64,000 nt of DNA from Mycobacteroides franklinii (GCF_002013895.1 NZ_MAFQ01000007.1:1-64000); one strand, 5' to 3'; numbered from the stretch's first letter, positions 1-10,414 are shown. Notes: generated by a model from the sequence alone, not told the origin. Numbers and translations: made by a program.

Positions 1-1
1 A

Positions 2-776
<775 letters not shown>

Positions 777-812
777 GGCTTGGGCCCTCTGACCGCTTAG
801 GACGGTAATCAC

Positions 813-3194
813 ATGGGCGCCGCAACGGACCTCGTGGCCGCTAGGGCGCAGCTGCTCGGTGATAGTGCTCGGCTGAACGCCGGCGCGATTCGGGAAGCGA
901 TGACCGACCTCAATGAGCTGTGGCTGACGACAAAGGCCGCCGAGGTCGGCATCACCGACTCCAGTGGATTCGCCATTGTGGCACTCGGCGGCCTCGGCCG
1001 ACGGGAAATGCTGCCGCATTCGGATCTGGATCTGGTGCTGCTGCACGACGACAACATCGCACCGGAAACGCTTAGTGAGGTCGCGAACGGATTGTGGTAC
1101 CCATTGTGGGACGCCAACATTCGACTGGATCATAGTGTGCGCACGGTTGCCGACACCTTGCACGTGGCCGGACAGGAGATGTCGGCGGCGCTGGCACTGC
1201 TCGACGCCAGGCATATCGCGGGCGATGCGCAGTTGTCCAGCTTGATGATCGGTGGGGTACGCCAGCAATGGCGTTCACAGATCCGGACCCGGCTCGATGA
1301 ACTGATCGAGTACACCAAGGCCCGGTGGCGGCGCAGCGGCGAGATCGCACACCGTGCCGAGCCCGATCTGAAGTCCGGCCGCGGGGGCCTGCGCGATGTT
1401 CAGTTGTTACGCGCGTTGGCCATTGCCCAACTCACCGATAGCGGGCTGGAGAAATCCTTCGACGGTGCGCATTCGGTGATCTTGGACGTCCGCACCGAAT
1501 TGCATCGAGTCGCCGGGCGCGACCGCGACCAGCTGTTGGCCCAGTTCGCCGACGAAATTGGTGCGGCGTTGCGCATCGGTGACCGGTTCGACCTGGCCAG
1601 GCTGCTGTCGGACGCCGCCCGCACCATCAGCTACTCGGTGGACGTGGGGCTGCGTACTGCCGCGAATTCCATTCCTCGACGAGGTATTTCGGCGCTGCGG
1701 CGAACCGTCCGGCGTCCACTCGACGAGGGAGTGGTGGAGCATGCCGGTGAAGTGGTGCTGGCTCGTGACGCCCGCCCGGAGCGTGACCCGTCGCTGATCC
1801 TGCGGGTGGCGGCGGCCTCGGCGACGACCGGCCTGCCGATTTCCGCGTCCACATTGGGCCATCTGGCCGAATCGGCACCCGAGCTGCGCACGCCCTGGCC
1901 ACGGGAGGCCCTCAAGGATCTGCTGGTGCTGCTGGAGGCCGGCCGTCCGGCGCTGGCCACCATCGAAGCGTTGGATCGAACTGGATTGTGGAGCAGGCTG
2001 TTTCCCGAATGGGGTCCGGTCCGGGACCTGCCGCCGCGCGATATCGTCCACATCTGGACCGTAGATCGGCATCTGGTCGAGGCAGTAGTCCAGGCGAGTG
2101 CCTTCACCACCCGAGTCTCCCGGCCGGATCTGTTGGTTCTCGGAGCGTTGGTTCACGACATCGGCAAGGGACGCGGCGGTGACCACAGCGTCGTCGGAGC
2201 GGAGCTCGCCGTGCAGATCGGCACTCGGTTGGGGCTATGGCCTTCCGATGTGGACCTGCTGTCGAAGATCGTGCGGTATCACCTGCTGCTGCCCAACACC
2301 GCGACGCGGCGCGATCTTGCGGACCCGGAAACCATTGAGACCGTGGTCAATACGCTCGGCGGTGATCTACTACTCCTGGAGCTGCTGCAACAGCTCGCCG
2401 AGGCCGATTCGCTGGCCACCGGTCCTGGCGTGTGGGGTGACTGGAAGGCATCACTGATCGGGGAATTGGTGCGCAAATGCCGGATGGTGATGCGCGGTGA
2501 GCAGCTGCCCGAGCCCGATCCCATTGATCCGGAACTACTTTCGCTGGCTGCCGACGGGGGAGTCCAGGTGCGGTTGACGCCTGGGGGATCTCCCCATATG
2601 TACAGCGTGAGCATGATCGCGCCCGATCAGCGCGGCCTGCTCTTCAAGGCAGCGGGGGTGCTGTCGCTGAATTCGTTGCGGGTGTTCTCGGCCTCGGTGG
2701 CCAGTCATGCGGGGTCGGCCATCAACACCTTCGAGGTATCGCCGCGATTCGGCTCACCCCCGGCGGCCGGGTTGCTGCGTCAGCAGCTGATCTCCGCCCT
2801 CGACGGGGACACCGACATCATCGCGACACTCGACGAGCGCGAACGTGAGTCCGCACAGTTCGCCACCGGTGTCGTCGGCGATCCGACACCCGCTGTGCCC
2901 ACCAATTACGCGCCCGCGCCGCCCCGGATCCGATGGTTCGAGCCGGCGGGGAACCCCGATCAGCAGATCGTGGAGATCCGCACCTCGGACGCGCCGGGCC
3001 TGCTGGCACGCATTGCCGCAACGCTCGAGCGCCACGGTGTGGATATCGCGTGGGCCAGGGTGAACACCCTTGGTTCCTCAGTGGTGGACACGTTCTGTCT
3101 GAGCACCGGGCCTGAGCAGGCAGTGCTCGAGGCGGCGATTGCGTCGGTGCTGCCCACGGTGGCACCGGAGCCGAAGAAGGCTGCCGCCTCGTAG
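813..3194 (+). CDS. glnD: PII nucleotidyltransferase GlnD
   Basis: A 793-residue bifunctional enzyme that modifies and demodifies PII. The N-terminal nucleotidyltransferase domain carries [19 protein letters not shown] (about residues 56-74) with the DxD metal site. A central HD hydrolase domain has [17 protein letters not shown] (about residues 444-460). Two C-terminal ACT domains, which bind glutamine in this family, begin around residues 600 and 715 ([12 protein letters not shown] and [12 protein letters not shown]). The domain order and length are typical. It lies 36 bases after glnB. The ATG at 813 has only a weak ribosome binding site, so translation may depend on the upstream gene. Confidence 0.95.
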   Translation: MGAATDLVAARAQLLGDSARLNAGAIREAMTDLNELWLTTKAAEVGITDSSGFAIVALGGLGRREMLPHSDLDLVLLHDDNIAPETLSEVANGLWYPLWDANIRLDHSVRTVADTLHVAGQEMSAALALLDARHIAGDAQLSSLMIGGVRQQWRSQIRTRLDELIEYTKARWRRSGEIAHRAEPDLKSGRGGLRDVQLLRALAIAQLTDSGLEKSFDGAHSVILDVRTELHRVAGRDRDQLLAQFADEIGAALRIGDRFDLARLLSDAARTISYSVDVGLRTAANSIPRRGISALRRTVRRPLDEGVVEHAGEVVLARDARPERDPSLILRVAAASATTGLPISASTLGHLAESAPELRTPWPREALKDLLVLLEAGRPALATIEALDRTGLWSRLFPEWGPVRDLPPRDIVHIWTVDRHLVEAVVQASAFTTRVSRPDLLVLGALVHDIGKGRGGDHSVVGAELAVQIGTRLGLWPSDVDLLSKIVRYHLLLPNTATRRDLADPETIETVVNTLGGDLLLLELLQQLAEADSLATGPGVWGDWKASLIGELVRKCRMVMRGEQLPEPDPIDPELLSLAADGGVQVRLTPGGSPHMYSVSMIAPDQRGLLFKAAGVLSLNSLRVFSASVASHAGSAINTFEVSPRFGSPPAAGLLRQQLISALDGDTDIIATLDERERESAQFATGVVGDPTPAVPTNYAPAPPRIRWFEPAGNPDQQIVEIRTSDAPGLLARIAATLERHGVDIAWARVNTLGSSVVDTFCLSTGPEQAVLEAAIASVLPTVAPEPKKAAAS

Positions 3195-3196
3195 CG

Positions 3197-3262
3197 CGTC
3201 GACACGCCGTCTCCTGGCGGACACGTGCGATACGAGCCCGCCGCCATGCGGCGTGTCGGTGG
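3197..3262 (+). repeat. 66-base palindromic element, copy A (after glnD)
   Basis: This stretch is about 86% identical to 11285-11350, in the same orientation. Both copies have GACACGCCG at the left and CGGCGTGTC at the right, so the transcript can fold into a long stem with a loop of about 40 bases. Copy A begins 2 bases after the glnD stop codon. A role as a 3' end processing or termination element is an inference from position and fold. It could also be a short mobile repeat. Confidence 0.7.
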
Positions 3263-3289
3263 TTCGACAGAGTCGATATCCCAGCCAGC

Positions 3290-3295
3290 TAGGCT
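3290..3295 (+). promoter_or_regulatory. -10 box of a probable leaderless ffh promoter
   Basis: TAGGCT lies 7 bases before the GTG start of ffh, and there is no purine-rich ribosome binding site between them. The box overlaps a small hairpin (CCAGCC at 3281-3286 with GGCTGG at 3292-3297). In mycobacteria a TAnnnT box 6-8 bases before the start codon usually marks a transcript that begins at the start codon. Confidence 0.5.
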
Positions 3296-3302
3296 GGTCC
3301 AC

Positions 3303-4874
3303 GTGTTTGAATCGCTGTCTGACCGGTTGACCGATGCCCTTGCCGGCCTACGGGGCAAGGGCCGTCTGTCCGACGCCGATATCGACGCGACCTGCCGGAC
3401 CATTCGGCTCGCGTTGCTTGAGGCCGATGTGGCGCTGCCCGTTGTGCGCACCTTCATCGGCCGCATCAAGGAACGCGCCAAGGGCGCCGAGGTCTCCGGC
3501 GCGCTGAACCCCGCGCAACAGGTCGTCAAGATCGTCAACGAGGAGCTGATCGGCATCCTCGGCGGGGAAACCCGTCAGCTGGCTTTCGCCAAGACCCCGC
3601 CGACCGTGATCATGCTGGCCGGTCTGCAGGGTGCCGGTAAGACGACACTCGCCGGAAAGCTGGCCAAATGGCTTAAGGGACAAGGGCATACCCCGCTTCT
3701 GGTGGCCTGCGACCTGCAGCGTCCGGGCGCGGTGAATCAGCTACAGGTGGTCGGTGAGCGCGCCGGCGTATCCGTCTACGCCCCGCACCCGGGCACCGCC
3801 GACGGCGGCCTGGAAGTTGGCTCGCTGGTCGGCGACCCGGTGGCGGTGGCCCGCGACGGCCTGGCCCATGCCAAGGCCCAGCACTTCGACGTGGTGCTCG
3901 TGGACACCGCCGGCCGCCTCGGTATCGACGCCGAGCTGATGGACCAGGCGGCACGCATCCGCGATGCCGTCGACCCCGACGAGGTGCTGTTCGTCCTCGA
4001 CGCCATGATCGGCCAGGACGCGGTGAGCACCGCAGAGGCCTTCCGCGCGGGGGTCGGATTCACCGGCGTCGTCCTGACCAAGCTCGACGGCGACGCCCGC
4101 GGTGGTGCCGCGCTGTCGGTGCGTGAGATCACCGGCACCCCGATCCTGTTCGCGTCCACCGGCGAAAAGCTGGAGGACTTCGATGTCTTCCACCCCGACC
4201 GGATGGCCAGCCGAATCCTGGGTATGGGCGACCTGCTGTCCCTGATCGAACAGGCCGAACAACACTTCGATGCCGAACAGTCGCTGGCTGCCGCCGAGAA
4301 GATCACCTCGGGGGAACTCACGCTCGAGGACTTCCTGGAGCAGATGCTCGCGATCCGCAAGATGGGGCCGATCGGCAACCTGCTGGGCATGTTGCCCGGG
4401 GCCGGCCAGATGAAGGACGCGCTGGCTGCCGTCGACGACAAGCAGCTCGACCGGGTACAGGCCATCATCCGTGGCATGACGCCCACCGAGCGGGCCGATC
4501 CGAAGATCATCAATGCCTCCCGCAGGCTGCGCATCGCCAATGGCTCCGGGGTGGCGGTCTCCGAGGTCAATCAGCTTGTGGACCGCTTCTTCGAGGCGCG
4601 CAAGATGATGGCCTCGATGGCGGGCCGCATGGGCATGGGCGCCATCAACCGCAAGAGCAACCGCAAGGGCGGTAAGAACACCAAGAAGGGCAAGAAGGGC
4701 TCACGGGGCCCCACTGCGCCGAAGATCCGGGGTGGATTCCCGGGCATGGCTGGGCTGCCCGGGGGAATGCCGGCGGGATTCCCTGACCTGTCCGGTATGC
4801 CGGAAGGTCTGGGCGAACTGCCGCCCGGTCTGGCCGATATCGACATCTCGAAGCTGAAGTTCCCCAAGAACTGA
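3303..4874 (+). CDS. ffh: Signal recognition particle GTPase Ffh
   Basis: A 523-residue SRP54 protein that binds signal sequences of nascent membrane and secreted proteins and docks with FtsY. It has the N-domain four-helix bundle (about residues 1-90), the GTPase domain with GLQGAGKTT (P-loop), DTAGR and TKLDG motifs, and a methionine-rich M domain after about residue 300. The C-terminus has a basic run (RKSNRKGGKNTKKGKKG) followed by a Gly/Met/Pro-rich tail, as in other mycobacterial Ffh. The GTG at 3303 is chosen because the product then begins MFESLSDRLTDALAGLRGKG like the family; an in-frame GTG at 3225 would add 26 unconserved residues encoded by the repeat element. Confidence 0.96.
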   Translation: MFESLSDRLTDALAGLRGKGRLSDADIDATCRTIRLALLEADVALPVVRTFIGRIKERAKGAEVSGALNPAQQVVKIVNEELIGILGGETRQLAFAKTPPTVIMLAGLQGAGKTTLAGKLAKWLKGQGHTPLLVACDLQRPGAVNQLQVVGERAGVSVYAPHPGTADGGLEVGSLVGDPVAVARDGLAHAKAQHFDVVLVDTAGRLGIDAELMDQAARIRDAVDPDEVLFVLDAMIGQDAVSTAEAFRAGVGFTGVVLTKLDGDARGGAALSVREITGTPILFASTGEKLEDFDVFHPDRMASRILGMGDLLSLIEQAEQHFDAEQSLAAAEKITSGELTLEDFLEQMLAIRKMGPIGNLLGMLPGAGQMKDALAAVDDKQLDRVQAIIRGMTPTERADPKIINASRRLRIANGSGVAVSEVNQLVDRFFEARKMMASMAGRMGMGAINRKSNRKGGKNTKKGKKGSRGPTAPKIRGGFPGMAGLPGGMPAGFPDLSGMPEGLGELPPGLADIDISKLKFPKN

Positions 4875-4879
4875 GCCAG

Positions 4880-5947
4880 ATGCCCGTGCATTTGCGTGGA
4901 CGAACTCTTCCGTCCGAAGAGTCCATCGATCTGTGGGTGCATGACGGCGTCATCAGCCTTGAAGCGATAGCGGGCGCCGACACCGTTTTTGACGGCGGCT
5001 GGCTGCTGCCCGGACTTGTCGACGCGCACTGCCACGTCGGAGTCGGACCGCACGGCCCGACCTCGCTCGGGGAAGCGATTGCGCAGGCCGAGGCCGAGCG
5101 CGAGGTGGGTGCACTGCTCCTGCGCGACGCCGGATCCCCGGTGGATACCCGCGGCTTCGATGAGCGCGAAGACCTGCCACGGATCATCCGCGCGGGCAGG
5201 CACTTGGCCAAGCCCAAGCGTTACATCCCCGGGTTGCCCATCGACATCGAGGATGACTCGCAGCTTCCCGAAGCCGTTGCCCTCCAAGCGCGTTGGGGCG
5301 ATGGCTGGGTGAAGTTGGTGGGGGACTGGATTGATCGCTCCGTCGGCGACTTGGCTCCGCTGTGGTCAGACGAGATCCTCAAAGAGGCCGTCGATGCCGC
5401 GCATGCCAACGGTGCGCGGGTCACCGCCCATGTCTTCGGCGAGGACGCGCTGCCGGGTCTGATTCGCGCCGGAATCGACTGCATCGAGCACGGCACCGGT
5501 CTCACCGATGACACCACCGCCCTGATGGTCGAACATGGCACCGCGCTCGTCCCGACTGTCATCAACATCGAGAACTTCCCGGGAATCGCAGACTCCGCAG
5601 CGAAGTACCCGATCTATGCCCAGCACATGCGCGATCTGTATGCCGGCCTGCACACGACCTTCGGGAACGCGTATGACGCGGGCATCCCGATCTACGCGGG
5701 TACCGATGCCGGTGGTGGGATCGCGCACGGACGTATCGCCGACGAGGTCGCCGCGCTCACGCGGATCGGCATGAGCGCCACCGATGCGTTGGGCGCTGCG
5801 TCGTGGCGGGCTCGGGACTGGCTGGGCCGGCCCGGCCTGGAGCACGGCGCACCGGCCGATCTCGTCGCTTACCGTGCGGACCCACGCACCGGACCAGGTG
5901 TGCTGTCGCGTCCAGACCTCGTCATGCTGCGCGGCCAGATTCGATAG
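4880..5947 (+). CDS. Amidohydrolase family metal-dependent hydrolase
   Basis: A 355-residue imidazolonepropionase-like amidohydrolase. Visible metal ligands are HxH in LVDAHCHVG (His50, His52), a likely bridging lysine in WVKLVGDW, histidines in VTAHVFG and IEHGTG, and the aspartate in AGTDAGGG. The N-terminal and C-terminal beta segments complete the usual composite domain. It starts 5 bases after ffh, matching the order seen in M. tuberculosis (Rv2916c-Rv2915c), so the two are probably cotranscribed. The substrate cannot be read from the sequence; prolidase-like or cyclic amide hydrolysis are possible. Confidence 0.88.
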   Translation: MPVHLRGRTLPSEESIDLWVHDGVISLEAIAGADTVFDGGWLLPGLVDAHCHVGVGPHGPTSLGEAIAQAEAEREVGALLLRDAGSPVDTRGFDEREDLPRIIRAGRHLAKPKRYIPGLPIDIEDDSQLPEAVALQARWGDGWVKLVGDWIDRSVGDLAPLWSDEILKEAVDAAHANGARVTAHVFGEDALPGLIRAGIDCIEHGTGLTDDTTALMVEHGTALVPTVINIENFPGIADSAAKYPIYAQHMRDLYAGLHTTFGNAYDAGIPIYAGTDAGGGIAHGRIADEVAALTRIGMSATDALGAASWRARDWLGRPGLEHGAPADLVAYRADPRTGPGVLSRPDLVMLRGQIR

Positions 5948-5957
5948 AGTGCCCGTC

Positions 5958-6212
5958 ATGCGTTTCGCGATGGCGGTGGTGATGAGCTGGGGCCTGGCGG
6001 TCGCGATGCCGGCGTCGGCGCATGCCGAGACGCTCTGCCGAGACTTCAACACGATGGACGACGCAGGAAAGCTGGCCGCTGTTCAGGAGGCGGCCGCGGG
6101 CGGCAACGCGGTGGCACAGATCTCGCCCGGGGACGCTGTGTCCTTGGCCATTGCGATGTGCCGGGTTCGCACCGGTGAAACCGTGCTCCAGGTGCTTAAT
6201 ACCAAGGTCTAG
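5958..6212 (+). CDS. Small secreted protein, HdeA-like
   Basis: An 84-residue protein with a signal peptide (cleavage likely after SAHA, about residue 23). The mature part holds two cysteines that could form one disulfide. The segment LCRDFNTMDDAGKLAAV resembles the start of the periplasmic acid chaperone HdeA, and the second cysteine lies in AMCRVRTGE, about where HdeA has its own. The resemblance is by eye and modest. The ATG at 5958 follows TAGAGT by 7 bases, a leaderless-type promoter; GTG at 5949 is an alternative. Its stop shares a CTAG with the stop of the convergent dacB. Confidence 0.7.
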   Translation: MRFAMAVVMSWGLAVAMPASAHAETLCRDFNTMDDAGKLAAVQEAAAGGNAVAQISPGDAVSLAIAMCRVRTGETVLQVLNTKV

Positions 6213-7072
6213 AGCGAACCGACGCTGGTCGAACCGTCATTGAGAAAGCCCCAGTCGAACAGGCTCGCGGCCTGATCCCAATAGGTCGGGCCACCCTCGT
6301 GGATGAGGCCGTACATCATCACCACGACCAGCCGTTTGCCGTCATGCTCGGCGGCCGCCACGTAGGTCTTGCGGGCCAAGTCGGTGAACCCGGTCTTGCC
6401 GCCGATGACTCCTGGATAGCGGTACATCAGCTCGTTCTGATTGTGCAGCACGCGGCCCGGGAACTCGGCGGCTGGCTGCCGGGTGATATCCGCGAACACC
6501 GGATTGGCCAGCGCCGCCCGGAAGATCACGGCCAGATCGTGCGGGCTGGTGCGCATGTCCATGCCCGGCGCGTCCAGTCCGGACGGGGAGGCGGTGTGCG
6601 TGGCGGTGGCACCGAGTGCCGCTGCCTTCGCGTTCATCTTGTCCACGGCCGCCTCACGGCCGCCCAGCATGTGGGCCAACGTGTTCGCGGCGTCGTTACC
6701 GGATTCCAGCAGCGCACCCTCGAGCAGGTCGTGGGTGGTGTAGGTCTGTCCGGCCTTGATGCCCACACAGTTGCATTCGGCATGGGAGTCGGCGGCATCG
6801 GCAACCACGGTGGCGTCCAGCGGCAGCTCGTCGAGCGCGACCAGGGCCAGCAGCACCTTGATGGTGCTGGCAGGGGGGTGCACGGCATAGGGGTCGCGTG
6901 CGGCCAGGATCTGACCAGAGTCCAGATCCGCGACCAACCATGCCTGCGCGGGCCCCTCGGGCGGCGGCGGAGCCATGTCAGCATGCGCGACGCCGACGGA
7001 CATCACCGACAGGAACAGGGCGCTGAGCACCGCCAAGGAACGGTTTCTACGTAGGACCACTGAGGAAGACAT
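6209..7072 (-). CDS. dacB: D-alanyl-D-alanine carboxypeptidase (DacB-type, low-molecular-weight PBP)
   Basis: A 287-residue exported serine peptidase that trims the terminal D-Ala from peptidoglycan stem peptides. A signal peptide covers about residues 1-31 (cut near AHA). The three penicillin-binding motifs are present: STIK (Ser69, Lys72), SGN (124-126) and KTG (226-228). It lacks the C-terminal domain and amphipathic anchor of DacA enzymes, which fits the shorter mycobacterial DacB2 type (Rv2911 position). The ATG at 7072 is chosen because the signal peptide starts there; the upstream in-frame extension is a shadow of the next gene. It lies 11 bases after that gene on the same strand. Confidence 0.93.
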   Translation of the reverse strand: MSSSVVLRRNRSLAVLSALFLSVMSVGVAHADMAPPPPEGPAQAWLVADLDSGQILAARDPYAVHPPASTIKVLLALVALDELPLDATVVADAADSHAECNCVGIKAGQTYTTHDLLEGALLESGNDAANTLAHMLGGREAAVDKMNAKAAALGATATHTASPSGLDAPGMDMRTSPHDLAVIFRAALANPVFADITRQPAAEFPGRVLHNQNELMYRYPGVIGGKTGFTDLARKTYVAAAEHDGKRLVVVMMYGLIHEGGPTYWDQAASLFDWGFLNDGSTSVGSL

Positions 7073-7083
7073 CGGGTCCGACA

Positions 7084-9267
7084 CTAGCGCAGGGTCGATG
7101 CCACGTGGTCCAGGTCCAGCGATTCCACGAACTTCGGCTGCTGATACAACTCGCGCAGCTGATCTTGCGGAATGGCTTGCAGCGCAGACTTTTTGATCTT
7201 GTCTCCACCGCCGGCCGCCCATGCGCTGTCCCAGATCATGGCGAGCGTGCGGGCGCTGTCGGCCATCAGGATCCCGGTTTGCTCGCCGAATTGTGCCCAC
7301 AGCCCGTCCTGGGTTGCCACCACGGGTTTGCCGCCCAGCGCGACGAACGCGTCGATCAGCTGGGTCGGCGCCAGCCGCTTCGCCGATCTGTCCATCAATT
7401 CGACGGTCGCCAGCGCCGCGTGCTGTCCGTCGTCGACCAGATCTACGTCGCCGAGCGAGGTCAGGGCGGTGGGTATCGCGGCCACCAACTCCGCGGCATG
7501 CCGGTCGATCATCTTGGACTCGTAGCACGCGTGCACCCCGGCACCCGTACCGTCCGGGTATCCGTCCGCCAGGTAGCTTCCGTGCAGCGGTTGCGAGGCG
7601 TCGCCCACGTAGTGCGCCAATAGGCCTGCCGCGCAGACGAACTGGCCGATCTGCTTGTTCTTGACAAAGCCAACCATCGCGTCGTAGAACTGCCAGACCC
7701 GAAAGGGCAGCAAGCCGCGCTTGTCCTGCGTGGTGTGACCGCGTTCGTCATAGAACTGCTGCCACTTGGCCACGGTGAGGTTGGCGATGTCCTGCAGGCA
7801 CACGTCGCGCACGATTGAACCGTCCGGGCCGGGCTCATCGATATCGGCGTAGTGGCATGGGTGCTCGGGGCCCTGCGACCGATATCCGACCATGTGGTCG
7901 TCGCGGCCGCCCACCACTTTGCTCGGTAGGTTCTTCCAGACCAGATCCGGCACGTCGGCAAGGGGGATGATGCTGTCCGGATTGCTGCGGGCCTCCTTGA
8001 GGCGCTGGGCAATGGTCTTGGGGTCCAGCTCGGACAGCGCGAAGCTGATCGCGTCCAGGTTGGCCTGCATCAGCGTCTTGAGGTTCGGCGACCGGATCGC
8101 GTCGGGGGTGAAGGTCGCGATGCTGTAGTGGCCGGTCTGACCCCAAAACGGTTGCGCGCCCTCTTGCTGTCCGACGACCGGTTCCACGTCAAGGAGATTG
8201 CATACCGTGCTCAAGCTCGTCGCGAGTGCGAAGTTCATCGTGCACCGGGTAGCGCCGTCCAGGAATGCCTGCCCGCCCCACTCCACGGCCAACGGTGCGG
8301 GCCGCGCCCGGTCTGCGGTGAGGTGCCAGATCATTCCCGAATCGCCGGGAACCGTTTGCGGTCCTTGCGGATCCGGTGCGATGAGAAAGTCCGACACGTA
8401 TTCGGAGCCACCCACCGACTTGTATCGGTAGAACAGCGCCATGACCTTGCCGGCCACCAGGCCGGAGCCCGCGCCGTGCGCCACCACGGGCTGGTCGATC
8501 AGATCGAGACCATTGGTCATGTCGCCGGTGTCGACCATCGGACCGATATCGCCGATCCCGTAGGCGGTTGACGTCCATTCCCCGGCGTCGTCGACGTCGA
8601 CGAGTCCGATGTCCAGCGTGAGATAGGTGTTCGTCATCGAGAAGGGGTACACCTCGTCGAACGGCAACCGGGTGAGCTGCTGCCCGCTGGATACCCCGAT
8701 CCGTGAGCGGGCCAGTCCGCGCACCATATCGATCTCTTGTCCGGCCGGTCCGCACACGTGCCGGTTGGTCAGTGCGTACAGCGTGTGCCCGTCCGTGACA
8801 AGACAACCCGCGGTCGCGGTGTGTGACTGATTCTGGACATCGACCACGATGGGGAGTCCGCCACCGAGAAGTGTGGTGGGCCAGCGTGTCTGCGTCGGGC
8901 GTTGCGGGGTGGTGGACACGGGGGCCGGATCCACCTGCACCTTGCAGACCGGGACGACGCGGCCGTCGGGCATGAACAGTTGCTTGGGCACGTAGTCGTA
9001 CGGGGTAAGGGACTTGGGTGCGGCCCAGTCGCTGATGAAGACCATCACGCACGGCCAGGAAAATCCTTGTTCCACCCGGGAATTGACCAGCGTGCGAGCA
9101 CCGCCCGGCTGCTCGCGGATCAGATATCGGCCGATCGCGGTGCCCACCACATTGGGTTTGTTGGTCAGGTGGTGGTGGTAGAGGTCACGGGCTGCCAACA
9201 GGTCGGTGACCGACAGTGCTTGCAGGTTGTCCACCGTTGTTTGGTTGTTCTCGCGCGCACGGCTCAT
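7084..9267 (-). CDS. Trypsin-like protease domain fused to an S1/P1-nuclease-like domain
   Basis: A 727-residue protein with no signal peptide or membrane segment, so probably cytosolic. Residues about 130-350 look like a chymotrypsin-fold peptidase: LTNRHVCG (His170), LDIGLVDVD (Asp219) and PGDSGM (Ser310) could form the triad. Residues about 450-690 resemble the zinc-dependent S1/P1 nuclease/phospholipase C fold: HPCHYADID (469-477), LLAHYVGDASQPLH (His552, Asp556, His562) and GAGVHACYESKMID (His579). The first 120 residues are unassigned. I know of no well-described protein with this pairing. It is read divergently from the flavin oxidoreductase and is followed by dacB. The domain calls are from motifs; the biological role is unknown. 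Confidence 0.8.
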   Translation of the reverse strand: MSRARENNQTTVDNLQALSVTDLLAARDLYHHHLTNKPNVVGTAIGRYLIREQPGGARTLVNSRVEQGFSWPCVMVFISDWAAPKSLTPYDYVPKQLFMPDGRVVPVCKVQVDPAPVSTTPQRPTQTRWPTTLLGGGLPIVVDVQNQSHTATAGCLVTDGHTLYALTNRHVCGPAGQEIDMVRGLARSRIGVSSGQQLTRLPFDEVYPFSMTNTYLTLDIGLVDVDDAGEWTSTAYGIGDIGPMVDTGDMTNGLDLIDQPVVAHGAGSGLVAGKVMALFYRYKSVGGSEYVSDFLIAPDPQGPQTVPGDSGMIWHLTADRARPAPLAVEWGGQAFLDGATRCTMNFALATSLSTVCNLLDVEPVVGQQEGAQPFWGQTGHYSIATFTPDAIRSPNLKTLMQANLDAISFALSELDPKTIAQRLKEARSNPDSIIPLADVPDLVWKNLPSKVVGGRDDHMVGYRSQGPEHPCHYADIDEPGPDGSIVRDVCLQDIANLTVAKWQQFYDERGHTTQDKRGLLPFRVWQFYDAMVGFVKNKQIGQFVCAAGLLAHYVGDASQPLHGSYLADGYPDGTGAGVHACYESKMIDRHAAELVAAIPTALTSLGDVDLVDDGQHAALATVELMDRSAKRLAPTQLIDAFVALGGKPVVATQDGLWAQFGEQTGILMADSARTLAMIWDSAWAAGGGDKIKKSALQAIPQDQLRELYQQPKFVESLDLDHVASTLR

Positions 9268-9309
9268 CCTTAGATTCGTAGCGTTCGCGAACCAGATGCC
9301 GGTGCGTAT

Positions 9310-9372
9310 CGGATGAACACCGGATGAACCGCTGCTGGGAACACCCCGGGAACATAAGCGGACTGCAGTCCG
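9310..9372. promoter_or_regulatory. Divergent promoter region with repeats and a 14-base palindrome
   Basis: The space between two divergent genes holds a direct repeat of CGGATGAAC (9310-9318, 9321-9329) and a perfect palindrome CGGACTGCAGTCCG (9359-9372) that ends 10 bases before the oxidoreductase start. The palindrome is well placed to bind a repressor; which regulator binds is not evident. Confidence 0.45.
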
Positions 9373-9382
9373 TTAAAGGGGT

Positions 9383-10414
9383 ATGACAAATCGTGTGCTG
9401 TTTGGTTTGGACACCTTCGCCGACGTCCCCGCAGGTATGACCAACCCGGAAGCGATCCGTGCGGTCGTTGAGGAAGGGGTGCGTGCCGATCAGGTGGGCG
9501 TCGACATCTTCGCCATCGGAGAGCACCATCGCACCGAATTCGTGGGGGAGTCTCCCGAGATGATGCTGGCCGCGATCGCCGCCCGGACCGAGCGGATCAC
9601 GCTCGCGACCGCTGTCACGGTGCTCAGCACCGACGATCCGGTGCGGGTCTACCAACGGTTCGCGACTCTCGATGGAATCTCCAATGGCCGGGCCGAGGTG
9701 GTGTTGGGTCGGGGATCGTTCACCGATTCCTTCCCGCTGTTCGGCTACGACCTGGCCGACTACGACGAACTCTTCGAGGAGAAGTTCGATCTCTTGGCCA
9801 AGCTGCTGCCGGGGGATCCGGTGACCTGGTCGGGGAAGCTGCGATCGTCCTTGGACGGCGTGGATGTGTTCCCGAAAACCGCCGATGGTCTGCGGGCCTG
9901 GGTGGGGGTGGGCGGATCGCCGGACTCGGTGGTTCGGAGCGTGCGATACCGGATACCGATGATCCTGGCGATCATCGGCGGCAACCCGATGCGATTTGAG
10001 CCCTACGTGGACCTGTACCGCCGTGCTCAGGACCAGCTTGGGGTCACCGAGCCGATGCCGCTGGGCGTGCACAGTCCCGGGCATATCGCCGAGTCCGACG
10101 AGGAGGCGATCGCGCAGTACTGGCCGGGGTTCCGGGAGTTGCGCACCACCATCGGGCGTGAGCGCGGCTGGCCCGCCCCGCGGTACGAGGAGTATCTGGC
10201 CGAGGTGAAGTCGGGCTCGCTATATGTGGGTTCACCGGACACCGTGGCGGCCAAGATGGCCAAGACCATCCGCGGCCTCGGCGCGGACAGGTTCAGCCTG
10301 GTGTACCAGGCGTCGCAGCCGGGGCTGGGCATGCAGAACGTCGAGCTGTACGGGACCCAGGTGATACCGCGAGTGCGTGAGTTGCTCGCTCTCGGTGAGG
10401 CCGGAGCGGCTTAG
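9383..10414 (+). CDS. LLM-class flavin-dependent oxidoreductase
   Basis: A 343-residue luciferase-like monooxygenase with a TIM-barrel fold. Family marks include the N-terminal GLDTFADV strand, IGEHHRTEF, ATAVTVLSTDDPVRVYQRFATLD (a flavin-binding region), RAEVVLGRGSF, and the C-terminal GSPDTVAAKM. Such enzymes oxidise substrates with reduced FMN or F420; mycobacteria have many and substrates differ widely. The start ATG follows a 14-base palindrome, so expression may be repressor-controlled. Its TAG stop overlaps the TAA stop of the convergent thioesterase gene in a shared TTAG. Confidence 0.88.
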   Translation: MTNRVLFGLDTFADVPAGMTNPEAIRAVVEEGVRADQVGVDIFAIGEHHRTEFVGESPEMMLAAIAARTERITLATAVTVLSTDDPVRVYQRFATLDGISNGRAEVVLGRGSFTDSFPLFGYDLADYDELFEEKFDLLAKLLPGDPVTWSGKLRSSLDGVDVFPKTADGLRAWVGVGGSPDSVVRSVRYRIPMILAIIGGNPMRFEPYVDLYRRAQDQLGVTEPMPLGVHSPGHIAESDEEAIAQYWPGFRELRTTIGRERGWPAPRYEEYLAEVKSGSLYVGSPDTVAAKMAKTIRGLGADRFSLVYQASQPGLGMQNVELYGTQVIPRVRELLALGEAGAA

